Shown: piece by piece, positions 28,357-39,818 of the stretch
Position numbering within the stretch: position 1 is the first letter of the stretch
Layout of the letters: every line of letters starts with the position of its first letter
NCBI RefSeq assembly: GCF_011516635.5
Contig: NZ_CP096255.1
Location: 2,478,501 to 2,542,500, forward strand
Source: Bradyrhizobium barranii subsp. apii
GTDB taxonomy: Bacteria; Pseudomonadota; Alphaproteobacteria; Rhizobiales; Xanthobacteraceae
Length of the DNA: 64,000 nucleotides
Reading direction: 5' to 3'
Translations under genes and position numbers: made by a program
The notes under the pieces: model-generated
Seen by the model: only the letters and a program-made list of their open reading frames with translations
Databases searched by the model: none
What the model was told of the DNA's origin: nothing

Positions 28357-29675
28357 CCGGTCTTGATCGCACCCAGACCCCGAAGACGCGCCCGATGCCG
28401 CACAAGCGCGGCGGCATCGTCGCCTGCCTCGATATCGGCACCAGCAAGATCGCCTGCATGATTGCGCGGCTGAGGCCGTCGGCGCCGAGCGAAGCCCTGC
28501 GCGACCGTACCCACGCGGTGGAGCTGATCGGTTACAGCCAGATCCAGTCGCGCGGCATGAAGGCCGGCGCGGTGATCGATCTTGCCGAATGCGAGCAGGC
28601 GGTACGCCAGGCCGTCGGGCTGGCGGAGAAGATGGCCAAGGTGCGGGTCGAGTCCGTGCTGCTGTCGGTCTCCGGCGGCCGGCTCTCCGGCCAGCTGGTC
28701 GAAGCTGCGGCCGACATCCGCGGCGGCGCCGTGACGCCGGCCGATGTCAGCCGCGTCACCTCGACCGGCATGCGCCACGCCACCGGCGAGGGCCGCACCG
28801 TGCTGCACGCGCTGCCGGTCGGCTACACGCTCGACGGCGTCAAGGGCATCCGCGATCCGCGCGGCATGGTCGCGCATCAGTTCGGCGTCGACATGAACGT
28901 CGTCACCTGCGAGGCCACCGTTGCCCGTAACCTGATGCTGGCGGTGGAGCGCTGCCACATCAATGTCGAAGCCATGGCGGCGAGCCCGTATGTGGCCGGC
29001 CTGTCGGTGCTGACCGACGACGAGGCCGATCTCGGTGCGGCCGTCGTCGAGATGGGCGCGGGCACCACCACTATCGCGGTCTATTCCGGCGGCCGCTTCG
29101 TGCATGCGGCGGGCTTTGCGGTCGGCGGGCAACACATCACGATGGATCTCGCGCGTGGACTCTCCGCGACCATTGCCGATGCCGAGCGAATCAAGACGTT
29201 ATATGGGACCGTCATCACCGGCGGATCGGACTCGCGTGAGCTGATGTCTGTACCGACAGCCGGTGACGAGCAGGATCTGCCGCAGATCGTCTCCCGCGCC
29301 ACCATCGCCAACATCGTCAAGCACCGTGCCGAGGAAGTCTTCGAAATGGTTCGGGACAAGCTGAAGGATTCGCCCTTCGCCTCAGAGCGCAACGGCCGCG
29401 TCGTGCTCTCCGGCGGCGCCTCGCAGCTCACCGGCCTCGTTGAACTCGGCACACAGATTCTCGGCCGGCCCGTGCGGGTCGGACGTCCGCTCGGTTTCGG
29501 CCGGCTGCCCAACGAGGCGAAGAACGCCGCGTTCGCGGTGCCGGCAGGGCTCCTCGTCTACCCGCAATATGTTCATCACGAGCATGTCGAACCGCGGCAT
29601 ACGCGGCAGCAGGTCAAGACAGGGACGGGCGGTTATTTTGGAAAGGTCGGACGATGGCTACGCGAGGGCTTCTGA
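28353..29675 (+). CDS. ftsA: Cell division protein FtsA
   Basis: 440 residues, actin/Hsp70-fold ATPase. The phosphate-1 motif CLDIGTSKIACMI lies near residues 26-38, the second phosphate loop at VVEMGAGTTTIAVYSGG, and the adenosine motif at VVLSGGASQLTGL. The C-terminal GGYFGKVGRWLREGF is the amphipathic membrane-targeting helix. FtsA tethers FtsZ filaments to the membrane. Translationally coupled to ftsQ; ftsZ follows after 87 bases. Confidence 0.96.
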   Translation: MTGLDRTQTPKTRPMPHKRGGIVACLDIGTSKIACMIARLRPSAPSEALRDRTHAVELIGYSQIQSRGMKAGAVIDLAECEQAVRQAVGLAEKMAKVRVESVLLSVSGGRLSGQLVEAAADIRGGAVTPADVSRVTSTGMRHATGEGRTVLHALPVGYTLDGVKGIRDPRGMVAHQFGVDMNVVTCEATVARNLMLAVERCHINVEAMAASPYVAGLSVLTDDEADLGAAVVEMGAGTTTIAVYSGGRFVHAAGFAVGGQHITMDLARGLSATIADAERIKTLYGTVITGGSDSRELMSVPTAGDEQDLPQIVSRATIANIVKHRAEEVFEMVRDKLKDSPFASERNGRVVLSGGASQLTGLVELGTQILGRPVRVGRPLGFGRLPNEAKNAAFAVPAGLLVYPQYVHHEHVEPRHTRQQVKTGTGGYFGKVGRWLREGF

Positions 29676-29762
29676 TGAACCGGTTCCGCAACCTTCGCAT
29701 TTCACCAACTCCCGCGGCCGCCGGCCGGGGCGAACCCACGCGCGCGTGATCGAGAGGCAAAC

Positions 29763-31559
29763 ATGACCATCAGCATCAATGTTCCTGATATTCACGAATT
29801 GAAGCCCCGGATCACCGTGTTCGGCGTCGGTGGCGCCGGTGGCAACGCCGTCAACAACATGATCACGGCGGGCCTCCAGGGCGTCGACTTCGTGGTCGCC
29901 AACACCGACGCGCAGGCGCTGACGATGTCGAAGGCGCAGCGCATCGTGCAGATGGGCACCGCGGTCACGCAAGGCCTCGGCGCGGGTTCGCAACCGAACG
30001 TCGGCGCGGCGGCGGCGGAAGAGGTGATCGACGAACTGCGCGACCATCTCTCGGGCGCCAACATGGTGTTCGTCACCGCCGGCATGGGCGGCGGCACCGG
30101 CACAGGTGCTGCTCCCGTCATCGCCAAGACCGCGCGCGACATGGGCATCCTCACCGTCGGCGTCGTGACCAAGCCGTTCCACTTCGAGGGCGGCCGGCGC
30201 ATGCGCACCGCCGAGGCCGGCATCAACGAGCTGCACAAGGTCGTCGACACGCTCCTGATCATCCCGAACCAGAACCTGTTCCGGGTCGCCAACGAGAAGA
30301 CCACCTTCGCCGACGCCTTCGCGATGGCCGACCAGGTGCTTTACTCCGGCGTTGCCTGCATCACCGACCTGATGGTCAAGGAAGGTCTGATCAACCTCGA
30401 CTTCGCCGACGTCCGCGCCGTCATGCGCGAGATGGGCAAGGCGATGATGGGTACGGGCGAAGCTTCCGGCGACAAGCGCGCGCTGACCGCCGCTGAAGCC
30501 GCGATCGCCAACCCGCTGATCGACGATAGCTCGATGAAGGGCGCCAAGGGCCTCCTCATCTCGATCACCGGCGGCAAGGACCTCACCTTGTTCGAGGTTG
30601 ACGAAGCCGCGACCCGCATCCGCGAGGAAGTCGACCAGGACGCCAACATCATCGTCGGCGCGACCTTCGACGAAGCGCTCGACGGCCTGATCCGCGTCTC
30701 GGTCGTTGCCACCGGCATCGAGCAGGCAACGATCGCCCGCAACACCCAGGCCACCAGCGCCCCGGTTGCGAACGCGGCGCCGCAGCAGATCCAGCAGGTG
30801 CAGCAGGCTCCCGCTGCTCCGGCCGCCGCTGCCGAGAGCCGTCTCGCCGATCTGACCGCGCGTCTGCGCGCCGACAATCAGCGCATGGCCGAGCGCGCCC
30901 AGAAGCTGGAAGCCCAGATCCCGGCCGCCGCCCCGACCGCGCCGCGTCCGAATGTCGAGCGCGCCGCGCTGGCCGCCATCGCGGCTGCCGTTGCCGAGGT
31001 CCCGCAGGCGCCCGCGCCGATGCAGACCTATGGCGACGTCACGGTGCGCCCGATCGCACAGAAGCCGACGCTGTTTCCGGAGCCTGACATGGCCCCGGTC
31101 GCGATGCAGGAGCCGATGACGCCGGATACCTTCATCCCGCCGCAGGCCGAGCGTGGGCCGGTCCGCGCGCCTCGGATGCCGCGCATCGACGAACTGCCGA
31201 TGCCGGCCCAGGCCGAGCTTCGCCAGGCCCGCGGCGAGGTTGAGGAAGAGACCCCGCAGAAGACCCGCCTGTCGCTGCTCCAGCGCCTCGCCAATGTCGG
31301 CCTCGGCCGCCGCGACGAGGAGAGTGAGGCGCCGGTCGCAGCCCGCACCGCCGGTCCCGCGATGCCGCCGCTGCCCGATCGCCGGCCCCAGAAGAGCGTG
31401 GCGCAGCAGATCGCGGCAAGCGAGCCGGTATCGGAGTATGCCCGCCGTCCTGCGCCTCAGGGCCTGGACATGCATGGCCGCCCGGCGCCTGTTGCGCCGG
31501 CGCCACAGGGTGACGACCATCTTGATATCCCGGCCTTCCTGAGGCGTCAGGCGACCTGA
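29763..31559 (+). CDS. ftsZ: Cell division GTPase FtsZ
   Basis: 598 residues. The tubulin signature GGGTGTG is at 109-115 and the T7 loop [11 protein letters not shown] near 212-222. After the ~320-residue core comes a ~250-residue Ala/Pro/Gln-rich linker, far longer than in E. coli but usual in Rhizobiales. The last residues, [12 protein letters not shown], form the conserved peptide that binds FtsA. FtsZ polymerises into the Z-ring. A strong terminator follows immediately. Confidence 0.97.
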   Translation: MTISINVPDIHELKPRITVFGVGGAGGNAVNNMITAGLQGVDFVVANTDAQALTMSKAQRIVQMGTAVTQGLGAGSQPNVGAAAAEEVIDELRDHLSGANMVFVTAGMGGGTGTGAAPVIAKTARDMGILTVGVVTKPFHFEGGRRMRTAEAGINELHKVVDTLLIIPNQNLFRVANEKTTFADAFAMADQVLYSGVACITDLMVKEGLINLDFADVRAVMREMGKAMMGTGEASGDKRALTAAEAAIANPLIDDSSMKGAKGLLISITGGKDLTLFEVDEAATRIREEVDQDANIIVGATFDEALDGLIRVSVVATGIEQATIARNTQATSAPVANAAPQQIQQVQQAPAAPAAAAESRLADLTARLRADNQRMAERAQKLEAQIPAAAPTAPRPNVERAALAAIAAAVAEVPQAPAPMQTYGDVTVRPIAQKPTLFPEPDMAPVAMQEPMTPDTFIPPQAERGPVRAPRMPRIDELPMPAQAELRQARGEVEEETPQKTRLSLLQRLANVGLGRRDEESEAPVAARTAGPAMPPLPDRRPQKSVAQQIAASEPVSEYARRPAPQGLDMHGRPAPVAPAPQGDDHLDIPAFLRRQAT

Positions 31560-31585
31560 GGATTGTTACAATAAGGCTGACGAAA

Positions 31586-31620
31586 AAAGGTCCCGGCGGG
31601 AAGCTTGCCGGGACCTTTCC
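31586..31620 (+). terminator. Intrinsic terminator after ftsZ
   Basis: A 12-base perfect stem (AAAGGTCCCGGC, 31586-31597; GCCGGGACCTTT, 31607-31618) with a nine-base loop is followed by CCTTTGG. It starts 27 bases after the ftsZ stop and ends the dcw cluster. Confidence 0.85.
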
Positions 31621-31923
31621 TTTGGTCCCGTGCATGCCCGGATTGCGGGATCAAACAACTGATTTTAAATCATTAATTACGCATTTGGTGGTTCAGTAAA
31701 ACTGCCGATAACGGTCCCAAACTCCGGCGCAATTTGGTTAAGCCTTGGCGCGAATACGGCAGGTTTGGGGTAACAATCGGTAAAAAAGCGTGAGTTGGCG
31801 CTGTTTGAGGCTGTGACTATGGTTTGCCGTGACTTGGGGATACGGAGATTCGCAACCGTCGGCACTGGCCGGCCAAGCGGGCCTAGTATAAGTCGCAGTG
31901 GGTCGTAGTGGGGCGGATTCCTG
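31621..31923 (+). other. ftsZ-lpxC gap, upstream region of lpxC
   Basis: About 300 bases, more A/T-rich than the genes around it (TTTTAAATCATTAATTACG at 31664-31682, GGTAACAATCGGTAAAAAAG near 31770). It probably holds the lpxC promoter. No RNA or protein gene is recognisable. Confidence 0.4.
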
Positions 31924-32886
31924 ATGAAATTTAGCCGGCAAACAACGCTTCGTGCGCAAGCCACCGTGGCCGGCGTTGGCGTTCATTCCGGGCTTCCCGT
32001 CACTCTCACGCTGGGGCCTGCGCCCGTCGATGCGGGGTTTGTTTTTGTCCGCACCGGCCTCGAGGGAAGTGACCGTGAGATTCAGGCGACCGCCGACCAG
32101 GTGATCGCGACCGACTTCGCCACCGTCCTCGGCGATCGTGACGGCCCGTTGGTTTCGACCGCCGAGCACGTGCTTGCGGCGCTGCGGGGCATGGGTGTCG
32201 ACAACGCCACCATCGAGATCGACGGACCGGAAGTGCCGATCATGGACGGCAGCGCCGCGGCCTTCATTGCCGCGATCGACCAGGCAGGCATCGTCAGCCA
32301 GCCGGCACAGCGCCGCTTCATTCAGATCTTGAAGCCGATCTCGGCCAAGGTCGGTGACTCCTTCGGCGAGATCCGGCCCTACGCCAACGGATTCCGCGTT
32401 GATATCGAGATCGACTTCACCAATCCCGTCATCGGCCAGCAGAGCTACGGCTTCGACCTGAGCCCGGAGCGCTTCCGCCGCGAAGTCGGCCGCGCCCGGA
32501 CTTTCGGCCTGATGTGCGACGTCGCCCGGCTCTGGAGCGCGGGTTACGCACTCGGCGCTTCCTTCGACAATACCGTCGTGTTCGACGACGAGCGGCTGCT
32601 CAACACCGAGGGCCTGCGCTACGCCGACGAATGCGCCCGCCACAAGGTGCTGGACGTGATCGGCGATCTCGCGCTGGCCGGCCTGCCGCTGCTTGGCGCC
32701 TACCGCTCGGTGCGTGGCGGTCACAAGCTCAACCACGCTGTCCTGACCGCGCTGCTTGCCGACCGTACCGCCTGGCGGGTGGTCGAGGGCGAGGCGGTCC
32801 GCCGCACCACGCGTCCCGTGGGTGAAGTCGGTCGCGGCATCGTTGGCGGCCGGATCGCCGCGGCCTACGGGCCGGACGTGTCCTGA
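31924..32886 (+). CDS. lpxC: UDP-3-O-acyl-N-acetylglucosamine deacetylase
   Basis: 320 residues. Likely zinc ligands are His82 (TAEHVLAALRG), His240 and Asp244 (ARHKVLDVIGDLA), and GGHKLNH holds the catalytic histidine (His267). LpxC performs the first committed step of lipid A synthesis in the cytoplasm. Its place after ftsZ is conserved in many proteobacteria. A GC hairpin follows. Confidence 0.97.
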   Translation: MKFSRQTTLRAQATVAGVGVHSGLPVTLTLGPAPVDAGFVFVRTGLEGSDREIQATADQVIATDFATVLGDRDGPLVSTAEHVLAALRGMGVDNATIEIDGPEVPIMDGSAAAFIAAIDQAGIVSQPAQRRFIQILKPISAKVGDSFGEIRPYANGFRVDIEIDFTNPVIGQQSYGFDLSPERFRREVGRARTFGLMCDVARLWSAGYALGASFDNTVVFDDERLLNTEGLRYADECARHKVLDVIGDLALAGLPLLGAYRSVRGGHKLNHAVLTALLADRTAWRVVEGEAVRRTTRPVGEVGRGIVGGRIAAAYGPDVS

Positions 32887-32914
32887 AGAGACCTGTCGCC
32901 ACTGGCGTTTTGTT

Positions 32915-32940
32915 GCCGCCGGCGTTTGGCGGCGGCTTTC
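32915..32940 (+). terminator. Possible terminator after lpxC
   Basis: GCCGCC and GGCGGC pair around a seven-base loop and are followed by GGCTTTC. Located 29 bases after the lpxC stop. The T-run is weak. Confidence 0.45.
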
Positions 32941-33148
32941 CCCGGGAAACTCCTGGTAACGATGATCGGCTAGGATTGCGGCGCGTTCGCCTTAATCCGG
33001 GCGAAATGCCTGCCTATCCGGTTGGTTCGAGATCGTTTTTCGGTTACACGGCGTGGTCGCATGGCAGGCGCCACGGCTACATTTCGCGCCCATGACGGGG
33101 TTCATGGGCTGGCGGACACCGCATCACAGGGCGTCAGGGCTTAAATTC

Positions 33149-34036
33149 ATGTCGGCACAGCGTATGACGCGCGGATATCTCTCGGTCTCGCCTGGAGTCC
33201 GCGGGCTGCTTCAAGCCGCCACCTTCGTGGTGCTCGCGCTGCCGCTGGCCGGCTGCGGCACCGGCGCGCTCTGGGACAAGTTCACCGCCAAGGACGACAC
33301 CTTCACCGAGGAGCCCGCCGACAAGATCTATAATGAGGGCCTGTACCTCATGAACGAGAAGAAGGACATGAAGGGGGCGAACAAGAAGTTCGAAGAGGTC
33401 GACCGCCAGCATCCTTATTCCGACTGGGCCCGCAAATCGCTGCTGATGTCGGCCTATGCCTCCTACCAGGGCGGCGACTATGACGGCTGCATCGGCGCTG
33501 CGACCCGCTACGTCACGCTGCATCCCGGCAGCCCGGACGCGGCCTATGCGCAGTACCTGATCGCCGCCTCCCACTACGACCAGATCCCGGACATCAGCCG
33601 CGACCAAGCCCGCACCGAGAAGGCGATCGCCGCGCTGGAAGAGGTGAACCGCAAATATCCGAACTCGGAATATGCGACCTCGGCCAAGGCCAAGATCGAG
33701 GGTGCGCGCGACCAGCTCGCCGGCAAGGAAATGAACGTCGGCCGCTATTACATGCAGAAGCGCGACTACACGGCGGCGATCAACCGCTACAAGGCCGTCG
33801 TCACGCAGTACCAGACCACCCGCCATGTCGAGGAGGCGCTGTTCCGGCTCACCGAGGCCTATATGACGATCGGCATCGTCGCCGAGGCGCAGACCGCAGC
33901 CGCGGTGCTTGGCCACAATTTTCCTGACAGCCGCTGGTACAAGGACGCCTATAATCTTGTAAAATCCGGGGGTCTCGAGCCGAGCGAGAATCAGGGTTCC
34001 TGGATGAGCAGGGCCTTCAAGAAGATAGGCCTATAG
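33149..34036 (+). CDS. bamD: Outer membrane assembly lipoprotein BamD
   Basis: 295 residues from the ATG at 33149, chosen because it gives a normal lipoprotein signal with lipobox LAGC (Cys36). The mature part is made of TPR repeats (EEPADKIYNEGLYLMNEKKD, HPYSDWARKSLLMSAYASYQ). BamD is the essential lipoprotein that works with BamA to insert outer-membrane proteins. The order lpxC-bamD-recN-ligA is common in alphaproteobacteria. recN starts 23 bases later. Confidence 0.94.
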   Translation: MSAQRMTRGYLSVSPGVRGLLQAATFVVLALPLAGCGTGALWDKFTAKDDTFTEEPADKIYNEGLYLMNEKKDMKGANKKFEEVDRQHPYSDWARKSLLMSAYASYQGGDYDGCIGAATRYVTLHPGSPDAAYAQYLIAASHYDQIPDISRDQARTEKAIAALEEVNRKYPNSEYATSAKAKIEGARDQLAGKEMNVGRYYMQKRDYTAAINRYKAVVTQYQTTRHVEEALFRLTEAYMTIGIVAEAQTAAAVLGHNFPDSRWYKDAYNLVKSGGLEPSENQGSWMSRAFKKIGL

Positions 34037-34059
34037 TCTCGGCTAGGAAATTTGATTCC

Positions 34060-35730
34060 ATGCTGGCGCGTCTGTCGATCCGTGACATCGTCCTGATCGA
34101 GCGGCTCGATATCGAATTCGCCACCGGACTTGCGGTTTTGACCGGTGAGACCGGTGCGGGCAAATCCATCCTGCTCGATGCCTTTGCGCTGGCGCTCGGC
34201 GGCCGCGGCGACGCCGGGCTCGTGCGCCATGGCGCGGAGCAGGGGCAGGTCACCGCCGTCTTCGATATCCCCAAAAATCACCCTGCGATGAAGATTCTGG
34301 CCGAGAACGGCCTGGATGATACCGGCGAGATGATTCTCCGCCGGGTGCAACTCGCCGACGGCCGCACCCGCGCCTTCATCAACGACCAGTCGATCAGCGT
34401 GCAGACGCTGAAGGCGGTCGGTGGTGCCCTGGTCGAGATCCATGGCCAGCATGACGAGCGCGCGCTGGTCGATGCCGCCACCCACCGCCGCCTGCTCGAC
34501 GCCTTTGCCGGGCTCGAAAAGGACGTCACCGCGGTCGAAGCGCTCTGGGACGCGCGCCGCACGGCCAGCGCCGCGCTGGAAGAGCACCGCGCCGCCATGG
34601 AGCGCGCCGCGCGCGAGGCGGACTATCTGCGCCACGCCTCCGACGAGCTGAAGCAGCTCGCGCCCAAGGAAGGCGAGGAGACCTCGCTCGCCGGTCGCCG
34701 CACCACCATGATGCAGGGCGAGAAGATCGCCTCCGATTTGCGGGAGGCGCAGGAAGCCGTCGGCGGCAATCATTCGCCGGTCGCCTCCCTGTCGGCCGCG
34801 GTGCGCCGGCTGGAGCGGCGCGGTGTCAATTCGCCGGCGCTGGTCGAGCCTGCCGTGAAGGCGATCGACACCGCGATCAACGCGCTGGAGGAAGCCGACC
34901 AGCATCTCCTGGCCGCGCTCGCCGCGACCGACTTCGATCCGGGCGAGCTCGAGCGCATCGAGGAGCGGCTGTTCGCGCTGCGCGCCGCCTCGCGTAAATA
35001 TTCGACGCCGGTCGATGGCCTCGCTGCGCTTGCCGCCAAATACGCTGCCGATGTCGTCCTGATCGATGCCGGTGCTTCGCGGTTGAAGAAGCTGGAGCAG
35101 GCGGCGATCGAGGCTGACGCGCGCTATGCCGCTGCCGCCAAGAAATTGTCGATCGCCCGGCAGAAGTCGGCGGACAAGCTCAACAAGGCGGTCAACGCCG
35201 AGCTCGCGCCGCTCAAGCTCGAACGCGCCAAGTTCATGACGCAGGTCGAGACCGATGAGGCCGCGCCGGGCCCGCAAGGTTTCGACCGCGTCGAGTTCTG
35301 GGTGCAGACCAATCCCGGCACCAAGCCGGGTCCGATGATGAAGGTCGCTTCCGGCGGCGAGCTCTCGCGCTTCCTGCTGGCGCTCAAGGTCGTGCTGTCC
35401 GACCGCGGCTCGGCGCCGACGCTGGTGTTCGACGAAATCGACACCGGGGTCGGCGGTGCGGTCGCGGACGCCATCGGTGGGCGGCTCGCGCGGCTTGCCG
35501 GCAAGGTGCAGGTGATGGCCGTGACCCACGCCCCGCAGGTCGCCGCCCGTGCCGGCCAGCATCTGCTGATCTCCAAGGACGCCCTCGACAAGGGCAAGCG
35601 CGTCGCCACCCGCGTCAATGCGCTGGCCGCCGACCACCGCCGCGAGGAGATCGCCCGCATGCTCGCCGGCGCCGAGATCACCGCCGAGGCGAGGGCGGCC
35701 GCGGAGCGGCTGCTCAAGGCGGCGAGTTAG
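34060..35730 (+). CDS. recN: DNA repair ATPase RecN
   Basis: 556 residues, SMC-like. Walker A GETGAGKS is at residues 29-36. A central coiled coil (~150-360) separates it from the signature SGGELSRFLLALK and Walker B PTLVFDEIDTGVGG. RecN acts at double-strand breaks in cohesion and end processing. Cytoplasmic. A short palindrome lies five bases beyond its stop. Confidence 0.96.
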   Translation: MLARLSIRDIVLIERLDIEFATGLAVLTGETGAGKSILLDAFALALGGRGDAGLVRHGAEQGQVTAVFDIPKNHPAMKILAENGLDDTGEMILRRVQLADGRTRAFINDQSISVQTLKAVGGALVEIHGQHDERALVDAATHRRLLDAFAGLEKDVTAVEALWDARRTASAALEEHRAAMERAAREADYLRHASDELKQLAPKEGEETSLAGRRTTMMQGEKIASDLREAQEAVGGNHSPVASLSAAVRRLERRGVNSPALVEPAVKAIDTAINALEEADQHLLAALAATDFDPGELERIEERLFALRAASRKYSTPVDGLAALAAKYAADVVLIDAGASRLKKLEQAAIEADARYAAAAKKLSIARQKSADKLNKAVNAELAPLKLERAKFMTQVETDEAAPGPQGFDRVEFWVQTNPGTKPGPMMKVASGGELSRFLLALKVVLSDRGSAPTLVFDEIDTGVGGAVADAIGGRLARLAGKVQVMAVTHAPQVAARAGQHLLISKDALDKGKRVATRVNALAADHRREEIARMLAGAEITAEARAAAERLLKAAS

Positions 35731-35735
35731 ACTTT

Positions 35736-37977
<2,242 letters not shown>

Positions 37978-38004
37978 GAGGGCACTTCACTCTCCACTTA
38001 CTCC

Positions 38005-38190
38005 GCTGTCATTCCCCGCGACCCGTCTACGCCAAGGCTTCGCCGGGGTTTGAGGTCTAGGGGCGCCGAAGCTTTAGCGTAGGCGGCAGGCGGGGAATCC
38101 AGTATTCTAGAGGCGTGCGTTGAAGATCTCGCTGTTGCTGCCGGTGCCGCGGCGTACTGGATGCCCCGGTCAAGCCGGGGCATGACAGCG
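38005..38190. repeat. Nested palindromic repeat after ligA
   Basis: The outer element resembles the one at 20693: CTGTCATTCCCCGC..GGCGGGGAATCCAGTAT, then GGCGTACTGGATGCCCCGGT and CCGGGGCATGACAG. Inside its left hairpin sits another palindrome with 16-base arms, 38027-38042 and 38067-38082 (two mismatches), which looks like one repeat inserted in another. Confidence 0.75.
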
Positions 38191-38216
38191 AGGTTGCGGC
38201 ACGCGCGGTGCCCCCC

Positions 38217-39497
38217 TCACATCATCCCGCTCTCTTCCTCCTCGGCCTGCTCAATCAACTCCTCGCTCACCACCACCTCGCGGCGGGGAACGACGAAGAT
38301 CATCATGCAGGCGCAGAGCAGCGAGATCGCCAGCACCGCCGAGGTCAGCGGTAGCGTCGTTGCGGAATGGCCGCCGAGATAGGCGCCGAATTGCGACATC
38401 AGCGCGCCGATGCCCTGCTGGAGGAAGCCCATCGCGCCTGACGCGGTGCCGGCGGCTTCAGGGCGGATGCTGATGGCGCCGGCGGCGGAGTTCGCCATCA
38501 CGAAGGCATTGCCGACCATCACGATCATCTGCGTGCCGAATAGCCAGCTCGGAGCCTCGTTCCAGCCGGTGAAGCTCCAGAGCAGGTTCAACAGGCTGCC
38601 GCAGAGTTGCAGGCCGAGCCCGAACCAGATCAGCTTTTCCAGCGAGTGTCGCGGCGCGAAGCGCACGCAGAGCAGATTGCCGACGAGATACGCAAAGCCT
38701 GTTGTCGCGAACCAGGCGCCATATTCGGCGCTGGTCCGGCCCATCTGCGTCACCACGATGTAGGGGCCGCCGCCGGCGAAGGTGAAGATAATCTGGGACG
38801 CCAGCACCTGGCACATCACATAGCCGATGAAGGCGCGGCTCTTGATCAGGGTGCCGACGTCGCTGCGAAAGCCGCCGCTGCCGACCGCGCGATCGCGGCG
38901 GGTCTCGGGCAGCGCGATCGCGATGCCGATGGCGACCGCGATCGCGCCGATCGTGACGGCGTAGAAGATCGCCCGCCAGCCGAATGCGGTCTCGATCAGG
39001 CCGCCGGTGAGCGGTGAGACCATCTGGCCGATCATGAGCGCTGCGATTACGAGGCTGATCATGGAGGCGACGCGGTCGCGCTCGTAGATATCGCGGATGA
39101 TGGCGCGGCTCACCACCATGCCGGAGGCGCCGCCGAGCGCCTGGAAGAAGCGCGCTGCGATCAGTTGCGGCAGGGTTTCGGCGAAGATGCAGGCGATGCT
39201 CGCCGCGACCATCAGCGCGAGGCCGCCAAGCAGCACCGGACGCCGACCGAACTTGTCCGACAGCGGTCCCATGATGAGCTGCGACAGTGCGATGCCGACC
39301 ATGTACAGCGACACCGTCATCTGCGCGATCGAGATGTCGCGGCCGAACGTCGTCGCCAGCACTGGCAGCGCCGGAACCAGGATGTAGAGCGAGATCGGCG
39401 CGATCCCGGTCATGACGACCAGCAGCAGCAACACCACGCGCGAGGTCGCGATGTTTTTCGTCGCCGCGTCCGGCGGCCTGCTGATCATGCCGTGCAT
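38217..39497 (-). CDS. MFS multidrug efflux transporter, Bcr/CflA type
   Basis: 426 residues, 12 transmembrane helices. The MFS motif GPLSDKFGRRPVLLGG lies between helices 2 and 3, and ARFFQALGGASGMVVSRAII is the Bcr/CflA (DHA1) helix-4/5 signature. Members export drugs such as bicyclomycin, chloramphenicol or cysteine by proton antiport. Start ATG at 39497, with a second at 39488. A perfect 6-1-6 palindrome lies 18 bases upstream. Confidence 0.92.
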   Translation of the reverse strand: MHGMISRPPDAATKNIATSRVVLLLLVVMTGIAPISLYILVPALPVLATTFGRDISIAQMTVSLYMVGIALSQLIMGPLSDKFGRRPVLLGGLALMVAASIACIFAETLPQLIAARFFQALGGASGMVVSRAIIRDIYERDRVASMISLVIAALMIGQMVSPLTGGLIETAFGWRAIFYAVTIGAIAVAIGIAIALPETRRDRAVGSGGFRSDVGTLIKSRAFIGYVMCQVLASQIIFTFAGGGPYIVVTQMGRTSAEYGAWFATTGFAYLVGNLLCVRFAPRHSLEKLIWFGLGLQLCGSLLNLLWSFTGWNEAPSWLFGTQMIVMVGNAFVMANSAAGAISIRPEAAGTASGAMGFLQQGIGALMSQFGAYLGGHSATTLPLTSAVLAISLLCACMMIFVVPRREVVVSEELIEQAEEEESGMM

Positions 39498-39514
39498 AGT
39501 CGTCCGTCTTTCGA

Positions 39515-39527
39515 AGTCGAATCGACT
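39515..39527. promoter_or_regulatory. Short palindrome upstream of the Bcr/CflA pump
   Basis: AGTCGA-A-TCGACT, perfect 6-bp arms around one base, 18 bases before the pump's start codon. It is well placed for a repressor site, but no regulator gene is adjacent. Confidence 0.35.
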
Positions 39528-39650
39528 GTAGCGTGCTCGCGCAAGACGGATATCGGCGTTTCGGAATGCGGCTATTCGGATTTCGGGACGGTTAGGATGA
39601 GGGCACGATGGCGACCGATTGGGCGCGTTGTTCCTGCCTTAAAGGCAGTT

Positions 39651-39750
39651 GTCATCGCCCGCGAAGGCGGGCGATCCAGTACGCCGCGGCTTCTCCGCAT
39701 GCGTTTGCTGTCTCTGGATACTGGATTCCCCGCTTCCGCGGGGAATGACA
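39651..39750. repeat. Palindromic repeat upstream of the efflux pump
   Basis: GTCATCGCCCGCGAAGGCGGGCGATCCAGTA at the left and TACTGGATTCCCCGCTTCCGCGGGGAATGAC at the right: two hairpins in inverted arrangement. It lies in the 321-base gap between the divergent aminopeptidase P (stop side) and the pump (start side). Confidence 0.8.
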
Positions 39751-39818
39751 GCGATGGGTGGGGAAACAGCGTTGCGCAATTCGCGTAGAGCTATGCATCG
39801 TGCGCCGCAGGCCGAGCT

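Noticed and set aside
29658..31520. A 620-residue minus-strand frame
   Set aside because: Antisense to ftsZ; low-complexity translation.
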